Assembly (NCBI GenBank): GCA_013285685.1 | Contig: JABDHD010000009.1 | Span: 1 to 58,188, forward strand | Origin: Bacteroidota bacterium | Lineage (GTDB): Bacteria > Bacteroidota > Bacteroidia > Sphingobacteriales > Sphingobacteriaceae | Length of the DNA stretch: 58,188 nt | Direction of reading: 5' to 3' | Shown here: positions 7,992-16,092 of the stretch, one piece after another | Position numbering within the stretch: the stretch's first letter is position 1 | How the letters are laid out: every line of letters starts with the position of its first letter | Translations under genes and position numbers: made by a program | The notes under the pieces: model-generated | Told to the model about the DNA's origin: nothing | The model's database searches: none | What the model saw: only the letters and a program-made list of their open reading frames with translations

Positions 7992-9173
7992 TTATTTAAA
8001 AGCATCCTCCCCGGTAATGTCGTACCCGGTGATTAACAGGTGGATATCATGTGTCCCTTCATAAGTAATAACCGACTCCAGGTTCATCATATGCCGCATT
8101 ATGGGGTATTCGCCGGTAATGCCCATGCCGCCCAGCATCTGGCGGGCTTCGCGGGCTATCGTTAGCGCGGTGTACACGCTGTTTCGCTTAGCCATCGAGA
8201 TTTGCGCCGGCGTTGCCCGGTTCTCATTTTTTAACTGGCCCAGGCGCCATACCAAAAGCTGGCCTTTGGTTATCTCGGTCAGCATTTCGGCCAGTTTTTT
8301 TTGCTGCAGCTGAAAGCCGGCTATCGGCCTGCCAAATTGTTTACGCTCTTTTGAGTAGCGTACTGCTGTGTCATAGCAGTCCATTGCCGCACCCAACGCA
8401 CCCCATGCTATACCGTAACGTGCCTGGTTTAGGCAGCCCAGGGGACCTTTAAGGCCGGCAACGTTTGGTAAAAGGTTTTCCTTCGGGACCTTAACGTGAT
8501 CGAACACCAGCTCACCTGTAGCCGAAGCGCGTAATGACCATTTATTATGTGTTTCGGGTGTAGTAAAACCTTCCATCCCGCGTTCGACGATCAAGCCGCG
8601 TATTTTTCCATGCTCATCCTTTGCCCAAACAATGGCTATATCCGCAAACGGGGAATTAGATATCCACATTTTGGCGCCGTTCAATATATAATGATCTCCG
8701 GCATCCTTAAAATTGGTTTCCATTCCGCCCGGATCCGAGCCGTGGTCAGGTTCGGTTAATCCAAAGCAGCCCATCAGTTCGCCGGTCGCCAGTTTAGGCA
8801 GGTACTTCTTCTTCTGTTCTTCCGATCCATAAGCATAAATAGGATACATTACCAGCGAACCCTGTACCGAAGCGGTCGACCGGATGCCCGAATCGCCGCG
8901 TTCAATTTCCTGCATAATAATGCCGTATGACATATAATCGAGCCCTGCGCCGCCATATTCAGCGGGTACGGTTGGCCCAAATGCGCCGATCTCGCCCAAA
9001 CCTTTTATTAGCTGCTTTGGAAATTCCGCACGTTGTGCATAGTCTTCAATAATGGGGCTTACTTCCTTTTTTACCCAATCGCGCACCGAGGCACGGATGA
9101 GTTTATGTTCGTCGGTCAGCAGTTCATCCAGCAGGTAATAATCAGGCGATTCGTACAGATCTTTCTTAGGCAT
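7992..9173 (-). CDS. gcdH: Glutaryl-CoA dehydrogenase (acyl-CoA dehydrogenase family)
   Basis: A 393-residue FAD enzyme with a complete acyl-CoA dehydrogenase layout. GCFGLTEPDHGSDPGG (135-150) is the flavin-site signature, and the catalytic base is Glu372 in ITYEGTHDIH. YEGTHDIH with ITG close behind, together with RSTASVQGSLV (98-108) near the acyl site, is typical of glutaryl-CoA dehydrogenases rather than straight-chain enzymes. Glutaryl-CoA dehydrogenase makes crotonyl-CoA from glutaryl-CoA during lysine and tryptophan breakdown, with electrons going to ETF. It is a single gene with a -7 promoter word at 9193-9200, divergent from folB. Another short-chain dicarboxyl-CoA dehydrogenase is the main alternative. 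Confidence 0.9.
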   Translation of the reverse strand: MPKKDLYESPDYYLLDELLTDEHKLIRASVRDWVKKEVSPIIEDYAQRAEFPKQLIKGLGEIGAFGPTVPAEYGGAGLDYMSYGIIMQEIERGDSGIRSTASVQGSLVMYPIYAYGSEEQKKKYLPKLATGELMGCFGLTEPDHGSDPGGMETNFKDAGDHYILNGAKMWISNSPFADIAIVWAKDEHGKIRGLIVERGMEGFTTPETHNKWSLRASATGELVFDHVKVPKENLLPNVAGLKGPLGCLNQARYGIAWGALGAAMDCYDTAVRYSKERKQFGRPIAGFQLQQKKLAEMLTEITKGQLLVWRLGQLKNENRATPAQISMAKRNSVYTALTIAREARQMLGGMGITGEYPIMRHMMNLESVITYEGTHDIHLLITGYDITGEDAFK

Positions 9174-9192
9174 AGTGTATTCAATTGGTGCG

Positions 9193-9200
9193 CAAAGATA
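9193..9200 (-). promoter_or_regulatory. -7 element for glutaryl-CoA dehydrogenase gene
   Basis: Read on the minus strand this is TATCTTTG followed by CGC, matching the Bacteroidota -7 consensus TAnnTTTG. It ends 19 nt before the ATG at 9173. No convincing -33 TTTG is visible at the usual distance, where the palindrome 9209-9331 begins. Confidence 0.6.
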
Positions 9201-9208
9201 GGCTTTTT

Positions 9209-9331
9209 TGATTTCGGATTTCGGAATTTCGATTTCGGATTTAGCATTTATAGTATTGGATATTCCAGGGTCTATTTTGCGTAATATGCATTCAAATAAA
9301 TCCGAAATCGAACATCCGAAATCCGAAATTC
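9209..9331. repeat. CGGATTT/TTCGG palindrome between divergent promoters
   Basis: The left arm (9209-9242) carries repeated GATTTCGGATTTCGG-type words. The right arm (9297-9331) carries the reverse complement (AAATCCGAAATCG, ATCCGAAATCCG). It fills the space between the divergent gcdH and folB promoter elements. The same words recur at 22304-22424 and, on one strand only, at about 11243-11325. Confidence 0.85.
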
Positions 9332-9334
9332 CAC

Positions 9335-9342
9335 TACCTTTG
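9335..9342 (+). promoter_or_regulatory. -7 element for folB
   Basis: TACCTTTG matches TAnnTTTG and ends only 4 nt before the folB ATG at 9347, so the transcript would be nearly leaderless. It directly abuts the right arm of the palindrome. No -33 TTTG at 19 nt. Confidence 0.5.
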
Positions 9343-9346
9343 ACCT

Positions 9347-9700
9347 ATGATCACCATTGCCATACACGGTGCCGAGTTTTTTGCCTACCATGGTTTTTAC
9401 CCCGGGGAGCAAAAATTAGGGACGAAGTTTATAGTGGATATCGAGGTTGAATTCAGGCCGGTAATAGCGGGCATCAGGCAAGACGATATAAGCCACACCG
9501 TTGACTATGAACAGTTGTATGACATAGTTTATCGCGAAATGAAGCACACCCGCAAACTGATAGAGACCGTTGCCCAATCCATCGCTGACGGCATAAAAGG
9601 GAAGTATCCATTTGCAGACACTATTAAGATCGTGTTGAAGAAAATGCATCCGCCAATGCCGGGTAAGGTTGATTATTCAAGCGTGACGGTTATTGTCTGA
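9347..9700 (+). CDS. folB: Dihydroneopterin aldolase
   Basis: A 117-residue protein, normal length for the family. It carries FFAYHGFYPGE (11-21, with Glu21 of the pterin site), FIVDIEVE (28-35), DYEQLYDIV (53-61), LIETVAQ (71-77) and KKMHPPMPG (98-106, with the catalytic Lys99). It converts 7,8-dihydroneopterin to 6-hydroxymethyl-dihydropterin and glycolaldehyde in folate synthesis, in the cytoplasm, usually as an octamer. It stands alone here; other folate genes are elsewhere. A -7 word lies 4 nt before the ATG, which suggests a leaderless or very short-leader message. Confidence 0.95.
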   Translation: MITIAIHGAEFFAYHGFYPGEQKLGTKFIVDIEVEFRPVIAGIRQDDISHTVDYEQLYDIVYREMKHTRKLIETVAQSIADGIKGKYPFADTIKIVLKKMHPPMPGKVDYSSVTVIV

Positions 9701-9735
9701 ACACGATTTGCAGGATTTTGTAGATTAGCAGGATA
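9701..9735. repeat. Copy of the ACACGATT/AGGATTTT word family
   Basis: Immediately after folB the words ACACGATTTGCAGGATTTTG and AGATTAGCAGGAT appear. They resemble blocks at 15858-15872, 16007-16092 and 50131-50171. No opposing arm was found here, so it may be half of a decayed palindrome. Confidence 0.4.
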
Positions 9736-9845
9736 TTTGTGCGATTTAAAAGCATAGGCTTGTGCGATTCTTCTCTTTATAGGAGGGGAGCCTGCGTTAA
9801 CCTGCCAATTTTGGAAATAATCATTATGAATTAATTTATAACCCC

Positions 9846-11240
9846 GTGTTCTCAAAAATAACTCCCGACATATTGTCCTCCATTAAATCCGTCGTTGGGG
9901 CGGACAACGTCATAACCGACCACGATGGTCTGGAAAAATACAGCCATGATGAAACCGAGGACCTGCACTACTACCCTGAAGTTGTAGTAAAACCTGCATC
10001 GCCGGAGGAAATTGCAACGCTGCTAAAGCTTTGCAATGAAAAAAAGATTCCCATCACCCCACGCGGTGCAGGAACAGGTTTAGCCGGAGGCGCGTTGGCC
10101 ATAATGGGCGGCATCTCGCTTGCGATGGAACGTTTTAACCGGATTTTGAACATCGATGAACAAAACTTACAGGCTATTGTAGAGCCCGGCGTCATCACCG
10201 AAACATTTATGGACGCCGTTGCCGCAAAGGGCCTGTTATACCCGGTGGACCCGGCAAGCAAGGGCAGTTGCTTTATCGGCGGCAATGTGTCACTCGGTTC
10301 CGGCGGGCCCAGGGTGGTCAAATATGGAACAATCCGCGAGTATATCCTTAATCTGCAGGTGGTTTTGCCCTCCGGCGAAATCATCTGGACCGGCGCCAAT
10401 ACGCTGAAATACGCATCAGGCTATAATTTAACACAACTCATGATCGGCGCCGAAGGCACTTTAGGCGTCATCACCAAAATTGTGACCAAACTTATACCCC
10501 GGCCAACAACAGATGCCCTGTTGCTTGCTTCTTTTGCCACGGTCGATGCGGCGGCAGCGGCGGTATCTGCAATTTTCAGGGCAGGTATCGTGCCGTCTGC
10601 GTTGGAATTTATGGAGCGAAGAGGAGTGGAGTGGGTAAAGGAGCATGACGGGATTGCATTTGATTTAAAAGACGGCATAGAAGCATTTTTGCTGATAGAG
10701 GTCGACGGCACCAACCAGGAAGTGATTTTCTCGGATTGTGAAAAGATCAACATGGTGCTGGAAGAATTTGACTGCAAGGATGTCTTGTTCGCAGACAGTG
10801 CTGCTCAGAAAGAAGAAATATGGCGCATGCGGCGCACGATGGCGGTATCCGTGAAATCAAATTCGATATATAAGGAAGAAGACACGGTTGTTCCCCGCGC
10901 CAACCTGCCGCAATTAATTAAGGGAATAAAGGAGATCGGTCGCAAATATGGCTTTGAATCCGTTTGTTATGGGCATGCCGGTGATGGAAACGTTCATACC
11001 AACGTGATCAAAGGCAACATGAGCGATGAGGATTGGAACAACAAGCTAAAAGACGGCATCCGCGAGATATTTGAACTAACGGTATCGCTCGGCGGCACCA
11101 TCTCCGGCGAGCATGGCATCGGCATGGTACAAAAGGAGTTTATGCCGATAAAATTCACCGAAACGCATTTTGCGCTATGGCGGGGCATTAAAAATGTATT
11201 CGATCCAAACGGTATCCTAAACCCGGGAAAGATATTTTGA
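9846..11240 (+). CDS. FAD-linked oxidase, GlcD / D-lactate dehydrogenase type
   Basis: A 464-residue flavoprotein, started at GTG 9846 since no ATG fits the N-terminus. The PCMH-type FAD domain spans about 45-220, with PRGAGTGLAGG at 72-82. The C-terminal FAD-oxidase domain has GHAGDGNVH (about 376-384) and SGEHGIG (about 419-425), both hallmarks of GlcD and D-2-hydroxy acid dehydrogenases. The likely reaction is oxidation of a D-2-hydroxy acid (glycolate or D-lactate) to the 2-oxo acid, passing electrons to the quinone pool or an Fe-S partner. No glcE/glcF-like gene is adjacent, so a single-subunit D-lactate dehydrogenase is as likely as glycolate oxidase. Confidence 0.9.
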   Translation: MFSKITPDILSSIKSVVGADNVITDHDGLEKYSHDETEDLHYYPEVVVKPASPEEIATLLKLCNEKKIPITPRGAGTGLAGGALAIMGGISLAMERFNRILNIDEQNLQAIVEPGVITETFMDAVAAKGLLYPVDPASKGSCFIGGNVSLGSGGPRVVKYGTIREYILNLQVVLPSGEIIWTGANTLKYASGYNLTQLMIGAEGTLGVITKIVTKLIPRPTTDALLLASFATVDAAAAAVSAIFRAGIVPSALEFMERRGVEWVKEHDGIAFDLKDGIEAFLLIEVDGTNQEVIFSDCEKINMVLEEFDCKDVLFADSAAQKEEIWRMRRTMAVSVKSNSIYKEEDTVVPRANLPQLIKGIKEIGRKYGFESVCYGHAGDGNVHTNVIKGNMSDEDWNNKLKDGIREIFELTVSLGGTISGEHGIGMVQKEFMPIKFTETHFALWRGIKNVFDPNGILNPGKIF

Positions 11241-11361
11241 TTTATTTCGGATTTTTCACATATTGTTTATTTTTATAGGCGTTCAAGAGGGCTTTGCCGT
11301 TTCGGATGTTCCATTTCGGATTTATTGTAATTTTAAAATTGATTTAAGATTTAACACGATA

Positions 11362-11430
11362 ATTCAATCACTAATTCACTAACTCACTAATTCACCAATT
11401 CACTAACTCACTAACTCACTAACTCACTAA
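11362..11430. repeat. CTAACTCA/CTAATTCA tandem heptamer array
   Basis: About nine 7-8-nt words (CACTAACT, CACTAATT, CACCAATT) run head to tail on one strand up to position 11430. No facing arm is present. The final word runs directly into the TTG start of the MgtC-type gene, so the array occupies the place of its leader and ribosome site. Confidence 0.85.
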
Positions 11431-12060
11431 TTGACAACCCTCCTTCATATTTCCAACGATGATCTTATTAAAGTAGGGCTGGCTGTATTATGCGGCGGGC
11501 TGCTTGGGCTTGAGCGACAGTATAAAAACAAGATTGCCGGGTTTCGCACCATTATCCTGATCTGCGTGGGTTCGGCGTTGTTTACCATCGTTGCGGAAAA
11601 GTCGGGTAATTTGGCGGCCATGAACATCGTAACAGGTGTTGGTTTCATTGGCGCCGGGGTAATTTTCAAGGACAATGTAGGCGTAAGCGGTTTAACTACT
11701 GCGGCGGTTATATGGGTATCCGCAGGCATTGGGATGGTGATCGGGTCCGACAAATATCTTTTAGGTATAATTTCCACGCTGGCAGTTTTGGTGGTTTTAG
11801 TGCTGTTTAGTTTGCTGGAAGGATATATCGATAAAATTCACCGCGACAAATTATTTGTAATTGAATTCACCAATGGCGACTTTGAAAACCTGGAGCACAT
11901 CCTTGAGTTGATCAAAGCCAATGATTTAAAATCAAATACCATCAATGTCTCAAAAAAAGACGGCTGCATGCAAGCCGCTATCTGGGTAACCGGCCATAAA
12001 ATGAAGCTGGCAAAGCTGTCCGAGGTGTTTTTGAAAATGTCGGAGATCAAGTCGTTTTAA
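11431..12060 (+). CDS. MgtC/SapB-family membrane protein
   Basis: A 209-residue inner-membrane protein of the MgtC/SapB family. The conserved block GGLLGLERQYKNKIAGFRT (about 22-40) precedes hydrophobic segments, and a soluble, ACT-like C-terminal domain of about 75 residues follows. Family members include MgtC, linked to Mg2+ limitation and to modulation of ATP synthase, but most are unstudied; transport of Mg2+ is not established. The only plausible start is TTG at 11431, because no in-frame ATG precedes the conserved block. That start is formed at the edge of a tandem heptamer array. The next gene follows after 11 bp, possibly the same transcript. Confidence 0.88.
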   Translation: MTTLLHISNDDLIKVGLAVLCGGLLGLERQYKNKIAGFRTIILICVGSALFTIVAEKSGNLAAMNIVTGVGFIGAGVIFKDNVGVSGLTTAAVIWVSAGIGMVIGSDKYLLGIISTLAVLVVLVLFSLLEGYIDKIHRDKLFVIEFTNGDFENLEHILELIKANDLKSNTINVSKKDGCMQAAIWVTGHKMKLAKLSEVFLKMSEIKSF

Positions 12061-12071
12061 AGCAGGTTATC

Positions 12072-12695
12072 ATGAAAATCAGATGGTTTATTTTGCTGAC
12101 TTTGATCCTCACATGTTCATTCGCAAACGCTCAATTTAAATTCAAAAATGATCGTGATTTCAGGTACTACAGTGACAGTATAAATAAGTTTGCTAAAATA
12201 CCACCGCCTGATTTTTCAAAGATCGATTTTCAAATGCGGTTCTTCGTAATTAGTTACGCCAATTTCCCAAATGCTATATACATTTTCGAGCATAAACGCA
12301 CTGGCGACTGGGCTTTAACACGTTATCGTTTTTGCTCGTTTGACATGCAAAATTTCAGTAATTTTATTAAAGATAGCCTGTTAGTCACCCACTTGTGGAA
12401 GAATCGTTGGGACACTTTATTAAAAACCCATATCTTAACTTTACCACCGGGAGCTGCCGTTGAAAAGCGATGGCGGAAGAGAAATGGCATGGTGATCGCA
12501 ATTGCCGATGGCGTAGGTTACCGGATTGAATTACTAAGCAGCCGTAAACGACGCAGGTATAGTTATGGAAATCCTGAAGGAATACTAAACGAAACAGATA
12601 CTGACAACCAGGAATTTGCTGATTTTGTCCATATCCTTCGTGTTTTAAATGATGAAACCAAATATGCAGAAGCACCAGCGGTGCGATGCCCCTGA
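12072..12695 (+). CDS. Exported protein of unknown function, 207 aa
   Basis: It starts with a clean signal peptide (Met-Lys-Ile-Arg, hydrophobic core, cleavage after ANA, about residue 21), so it is exported to the periplasm or beyond. The mature part is rich in Arg, Phe and Tyr and has no motif I recognise. A cluster of basic residues (SSRKRRRYSYG) lies near residue 157-167. It follows the MgtC-type gene by 11 bp and precedes the exported FAD oxidoreductase by 34 bp, so the three may be co-transcribed. Function unknown. Confidence 0.7.
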   Translation: MKIRWFILLTLILTCSFANAQFKFKNDRDFRYYSDSINKFAKIPPPDFSKIDFQMRFFVISYANFPNAIYIFEHKRTGDWALTRYRFCSFDMQNFSNFIKDSLLVTHLWKNRWDTLLKTHILTLPPGAAVEKRWRKRNGMVIAIADGVGYRIELLSSRKRRRYSYGNPEGILNETDTDNQEFADFVHILRVLNDETKYAEAPAVRCP

Positions 12696-12729
12696 AGGTA
12701 TTTATGAGTTATAGCACTAAATAAAAGGC

Positions 12730-14742
12730 ATGAAAAAAATCGGCTTCATTTTGTTCATCTTTTTAAACATTCATTCGTCATTTGCGCAAAATGAGCGAAG
12801 CTTCGCGATCTCCAACCGGTACGACGTTATCGTTTACGGCGGCACAGCGTCAGGCGTTATCGCAGCTTACACGGCCAAACAAATGGGCAAATCGGTTTTG
12901 CTGATCGAACCCGGCAATCGCGTAGGTGGTTTAACAACCGGTGGACTTGGCTACACGGATATTGGCAATAAATACGCGATCAAAGGCCTTTCTCTCGATT
13001 TTTACCGCAGAGTAGGCCAGCATTACGGCGCTTTTGAACAATGGATTTTTGAGCCGCATGTGGCAGAAAATATTCTTTTGGCTTACTTAACTAAAGCAAA
13101 CGTGCAGGTGGTCTATTCGTATCGGGTCATTTCAGCCTACAAGTTTAATGGGAAAATCCAGTCGATAATAGTAGATAACGCGGCTCGTCCATCTTCAAAA
13201 ACCAATAAAGTGGTCAGTGCCAAAGAGTTCATCGATTGCAGCTACGAAGGCGACCTGATGGCCAAAGCGGGCGTATCCTACACCGTCGGCCGCGAGGATA
13301 ATAAACAATACAACGAAACTTACAACGGCTCGCAGCTAAGAGATAAACACCAATTTCCGGATGGGGTAGACCCCTATAACATTCCCGGTAAACCCGAAAG
13401 CGGCCTGCTGTGGGGTATCAGCAAAAATAAATTGCTGCCCGACGGAACAGGCAATAGAATGGTGCAAACCTACAATATCCGGGTTTGCCTGAGTAAAGAC
13501 CCCGCCAACAGCATTCCTATTACCGAACCGGAAGATTATCAGCCTGAACGGTATGAATTATTGCTGCGCCTGATGGGGAAAAAGCCGGTCCGGCATATTG
13601 AGGACATCATGACCACCAGCGAAATGCCCAACCACAAAACCGACATAAACAATAACGGGCCTTTCTCCACAGACATGATCGGCATGAACCGGAATTATCC
13701 GGAAGGCAACTACGCCGAACGTGCGGCCATTTTTAAGGCGCACGTAAATTATACAAAAGGGTTTTTCTATTTCATTGGGCATGATCCCCGTGTTCCGGAA
13801 AACCTGCGGAAAGAAATGCTGCAATACGGCTATCCTAAAGATGAATACCTCAACTCCGGTCATTTTACCACCCAAATGTATGTACGCGAAGCGCGAAGGA
13901 TGATCGGCGCATACGTGATGACGCAGGCCAATTGCCAGGGAAAAGAAACGGTTACCGATGGCATCGCCCTGGCCGCCTACACCATGGACTCGCACAATGC
14001 TGAGCGCCTGGTAATAAATGGCATGGTGAAAAACGAGGGCGATGTACAAATAGGCGGGTTCGGCCCGTACCCAATCTCGTACCGCAGCATTACGCCAAAA
14101 TCAGATGAATGTACCAACCTGCTGGTGCCGGTTTGTCTGTCAGCCTCGCACATTGCCTACGGCTCCATCCGCATGGAACCTGTATTTATGATGGTGGGGC
14201 AATCGGCTGCGGTGGCCGCCAGTATGGCTATAGATGACAAATGCCCGGTTCAGCGGGTAAATGTGCAAAAACTACAGGCCGGGCTAAAAAACAATCCGCT
14301 TGCCGACGGTAGCACACCGGAGATTCTGGTTGATAATGATGATACAACGGCAGTAACAAAACAGGGTAACTGGCAAAGAATGCCAAATTATGAAGGATGC
14401 TATGGGCCGTCGTTATTGCTTGATACCGCGAAGGATAAAGCTGCTGATTATGTCCGTTTTTCACCATCGATCAAAAAAACGGGTAATTACAACGTCTATG
14501 TTTACACAGTTAAAGCCGCAGGCGCAAGTTCACATCTCAACATCGAAGTAAACGACGGCGCTAAAGAAAATAAGACAGACCTTGATCTGAATAAAGTAAC
14601 TGTGAAAGGCCAAACAGAAGGGGAATGGGTACCCATTGGTAAATTCTATTTCTCCGCCGGAAATAAAGGCTTTGTTGCCATTACCGGTAAAAACACCGAC
14701 GGGAATATTTTAGCTGATGCTGTCCTTTTCATTCCGGAATAA
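12730..14742 (+). CDS. Exported FAD-dependent oxidoreductase with golvesin-like C-terminus
   Basis: A 670-residue protein with a signal peptide (cleavage near FAQ, residue 19-20). A Rossmann FAD site starts at DVIVYGGTASGVIAA, with GNRVGGLTTGGLG following, matching the FAD_oxidored family. The last ~120 residues form a beta-rich domain resembling the carbohydrate-binding-like C-terminus of golvesin and Xly. That likeness is why such proteins are often mislabelled 'xanthan lyase'. The protein may oxidise a sugar or other extracytoplasmic substrate, with the C-terminus binding glycan or mediating display. Substrate and electron acceptor are not known. No SusC/D partner is seen. Confidence 0.85.
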   Translation: MKKIGFILFIFLNIHSSFAQNERSFAISNRYDVIVYGGTASGVIAAYTAKQMGKSVLLIEPGNRVGGLTTGGLGYTDIGNKYAIKGLSLDFYRRVGQHYGAFEQWIFEPHVAENILLAYLTKANVQVVYSYRVISAYKFNGKIQSIIVDNAARPSSKTNKVVSAKEFIDCSYEGDLMAKAGVSYTVGREDNKQYNETYNGSQLRDKHQFPDGVDPYNIPGKPESGLLWGISKNKLLPDGTGNRMVQTYNIRVCLSKDPANSIPITEPEDYQPERYELLLRLMGKKPVRHIEDIMTTSEMPNHKTDINNNGPFSTDMIGMNRNYPEGNYAERAAIFKAHVNYTKGFFYFIGHDPRVPENLRKEMLQYGYPKDEYLNSGHFTTQMYVREARRMIGAYVMTQANCQGKETVTDGIALAAYTMDSHNAERLVINGMVKNEGDVQIGGFGPYPISYRSITPKSDECTNLLVPVCLSASHIAYGSIRMEPVFMMVGQSAAVAASMAIDDKCPVQRVNVQKLQAGLKNNPLADGSTPEILVDNDDTTAVTKQGNWQRMPNYEGCYGPSLLLDTAKDKAADYVRFSPSIKKTGNYNVYVYTVKAAGASSHLNIEVNDGAKENKTDLDLNKVTVKGQTEGEWVPIGKFYFSAGNKGFVAITGKNTDGNILADAVLFIPE

Positions 14743-14746
14743 CCCA

Positions 14747-14779
14747 AGACTTACGAAGTTTCAAAAACTTCGTAAGTCT
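14747..14779. terminator. Perfect 15-bp hairpin
   Basis: AGACTTACGAAGTTT pairs with AAACTTCGTAAGTCT around a CAA loop, directly after the oxidoreductase stop and before the 3' end of the convergent thioesterase gene. It has no long T-run. It may stop transcription from both sides or be a repeat of its own. Confidence 0.65.
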
Positions 14780-14832
14780 CACGCAGTAAACCTTTTGCCT
14801 TCCTCGTCCGCCATAGCTTTAGCGGCGGCGGA

Positions 14833-15279
14833 TCAATTGGTATTCAAAATCAACCCCGGCTCATCATACGCAATCATCCGCGTACGTTCTTCCAACGGAA
14901 TCGGTACTGACTTATTTGCTTTATAATCATAGCTGATACAAACCGTTTTACCGGTAGTACAAATCTCTTCGCCGTGCCCGGTTACTCTAACCAAAACATG
15001 CGTAATATCGAAGCTGCTGTTGCCTATGCGGGTGGTACGCACGTAACAAAATATCTTGTCGCCAAGCAAAACGGGCTTTAAATAATTCACTTCCGAGCGG
15101 CCTACAATTACGCCGTTTTCGCTCCAGTCCCATTGAATCACCTCGTGCCAGTACTTTAAACGGGCCTCTTCAAAGTAGGTTAGGTAGATCGCGTTGTTCA
15201 CATGTCCTACCGCGTCGATATCCGAAAAGCGGGTAGCAATCGGGGTTTTGAATTTATAATCTGATAGTTTTTCAGCCAT
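14833..15279 (-). CDS. Acyl-CoA thioesterase, 4HBT/YbgC type
   Basis: A 148-residue hot-dog-fold protein. The 4HBT signature RFSDIDAVGHVNNA (17-30) carries the probable catalytic Asp22, followed by YLTYFEEARLKYW. Enzymes of this group hydrolyse acyl-CoA thioesters in the cytoplasm; chain length cannot be read from the sequence. The gene is monocistronic and converges with the oxidoreductase across a perfect hairpin. Upstream it is divergent from the hsp20 gene, sharing a 136-bp intergenic region. Confidence 0.9.
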   Translation of the reverse strand: MAEKLSDYKFKTPIATRFSDIDAVGHVNNAIYLTYFEEARLKYWHEVIQWDWSENGVIVGRSEVNYLKPVLLGDKIFCYVRTTRIGNSSFDITHVLVRVTGHGEEICTTGKTVCISYDYKANKSVPIPLEERTRMIAYDEPGLILNTN

Positions 15280-15312
15280 TGTGCGCCATTTTGTCGTCTA
15301 AAAATAAAAAGT

Positions 15313-15363
15313 GCAGACAGATTGTCTGCTAAAACAGTGTTTTTAAGTGCTGGTATAACACTT
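15313..15363 (+). promoter_or_regulatory. Inverted repeats upstream of hsp20
   Basis: Two dyads lie between the divergent thioesterase and hsp20 starts. GCAGACA-GAT-TGTCTGC (15313-15329) is perfect, and AAGTG-N9-CACTT (15345-15363) has the 9-nt spacing of a CIRCE operator but not its sequence. They may be binding sites for a heat-shock regulator, or fold in the RNA leader as a thermosensor. Confidence 0.4.
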
Positions 15364-15415
15364 GATGAATCTGCTGCGAAGATAATTAAAAGAAAAACCT
15401 TAGGAGGATAGAAAA

Positions 15416-15856
15416 ATGACATTAGTAAAATTTGCCAACGGGCACAAAAATCATGCGGTTAACCCTTTCTTCAGCGACGTATTTGATTCGATCCTGAACG
15501 ACTCTCGTTTAAGCGATAAACTGGCCGGCCGCGCGCCTGCTGTGAACATTTCGGAAACCGAAAATGAATTTCACATCGAGTTAGCTGCTCCCGGTTTAAA
15601 AAAGGAGGATTTTAAGATCAATCTCGACAAAAACGTATTGACTGTTTCGGCCGAAAAGAAGACCGAAAATGTTGAAGAAGGAAAAAAATTCAGCAAACGC
15701 GAATACAGCTACAACTCATTCACCCGCTCATTCACTTTACCGGAAGTTGCCGACCATGGCAAAATCGAAGCTGAATACACCGACGGCGTGTTAAACCTTA
15801 AAGTAGCTAAAAAAGAAGAAGCTAAAGTTCAGGCAAGGGAAATTGCTGTAAAGTAA
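15416..15856 (+). CDS. Small heat-shock protein, Hsp20 family
   Basis: A 146-residue chaperone with an alpha-crystallin domain at about 41-135 (PAVNISETENEFHIELAAPG, LTLPEV-type strand, DGVLNLKVAKKE) and a C-terminal I-x-V tail (IAV) that docks neighbouring subunits. Such proteins hold unfolding clients in the cytoplasm without ATP. An unusually good Shine-Dalgarno, AGGAGG at 15402-15407, lies 8 nt before the ATG, rare in this phylum and consistent with strong or conditional translation. Two inverted repeats upstream could be operators. A GC-rich terminator follows at 15976-16005. Confidence 0.95.
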   Translation: MTLVKFANGHKNHAVNPFFSDVFDSILNDSRLSDKLAGRAPAVNISETENEFHIELAAPGLKKEDFKINLDKNVLTVSAEKKTENVEEGKKFSKREYSYNSFTRSFTLPEVADHGKIEAEYTDGVLNLKVAKKEEAKVQAREIAVK

Positions 15857-15975
15857 ACTAAGATTTTTAGGATTACGAAGATTATAAGATTTATATAGGG
15901 TAATTCATCCTAAAATTTATTTAATCATACGAATCCTGGTTAAAATGTTTTCATAATAAGTTGGTTTAGTTTGAG

Positions 15976-16005
15976 AAGGCCGCTCCGCGAGGGGGCGGCC
16001 TTTTT
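15976..16005 (+). terminator. Rho-independent terminator
   Basis: GGCCGC (15978-15983) and GCGGCC (15995-16000) pair around a short loop and are followed by TTTTT. It lies about 120 nt past hsp20, the only upstream gene on this strand. Confidence 0.75.
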
Positions 16006-16006
16006 G

Positions 16007-16092
16007 TACTAAGATTTATAGGATTTAAAAGATATGTGGGATTAAACCCCCATTGTAATCTTATTCATCCTTCTAATCCTGTAAATCTTAGT
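16007..16092. repeat. AAGATTTATAGGATT palindrome
   Basis: ACTAAGATTTATAGGATT (16007-16024) faces AATCCTGTAAATCTTAGT (16075-16092), with more GATT words between. The right arm touches the yajQ stop codon. A single further copy, CTAAGATTTTTAGGATT, sits just after hsp20 at 15858. Confidence 0.8.

Noticed and set aside
13558..14049. Minus-strand open frame of 163 codons inside the FAD oxidoreductase gene
   Set aside because: Antisense to a conserved flavoprotein with no supporting motif.
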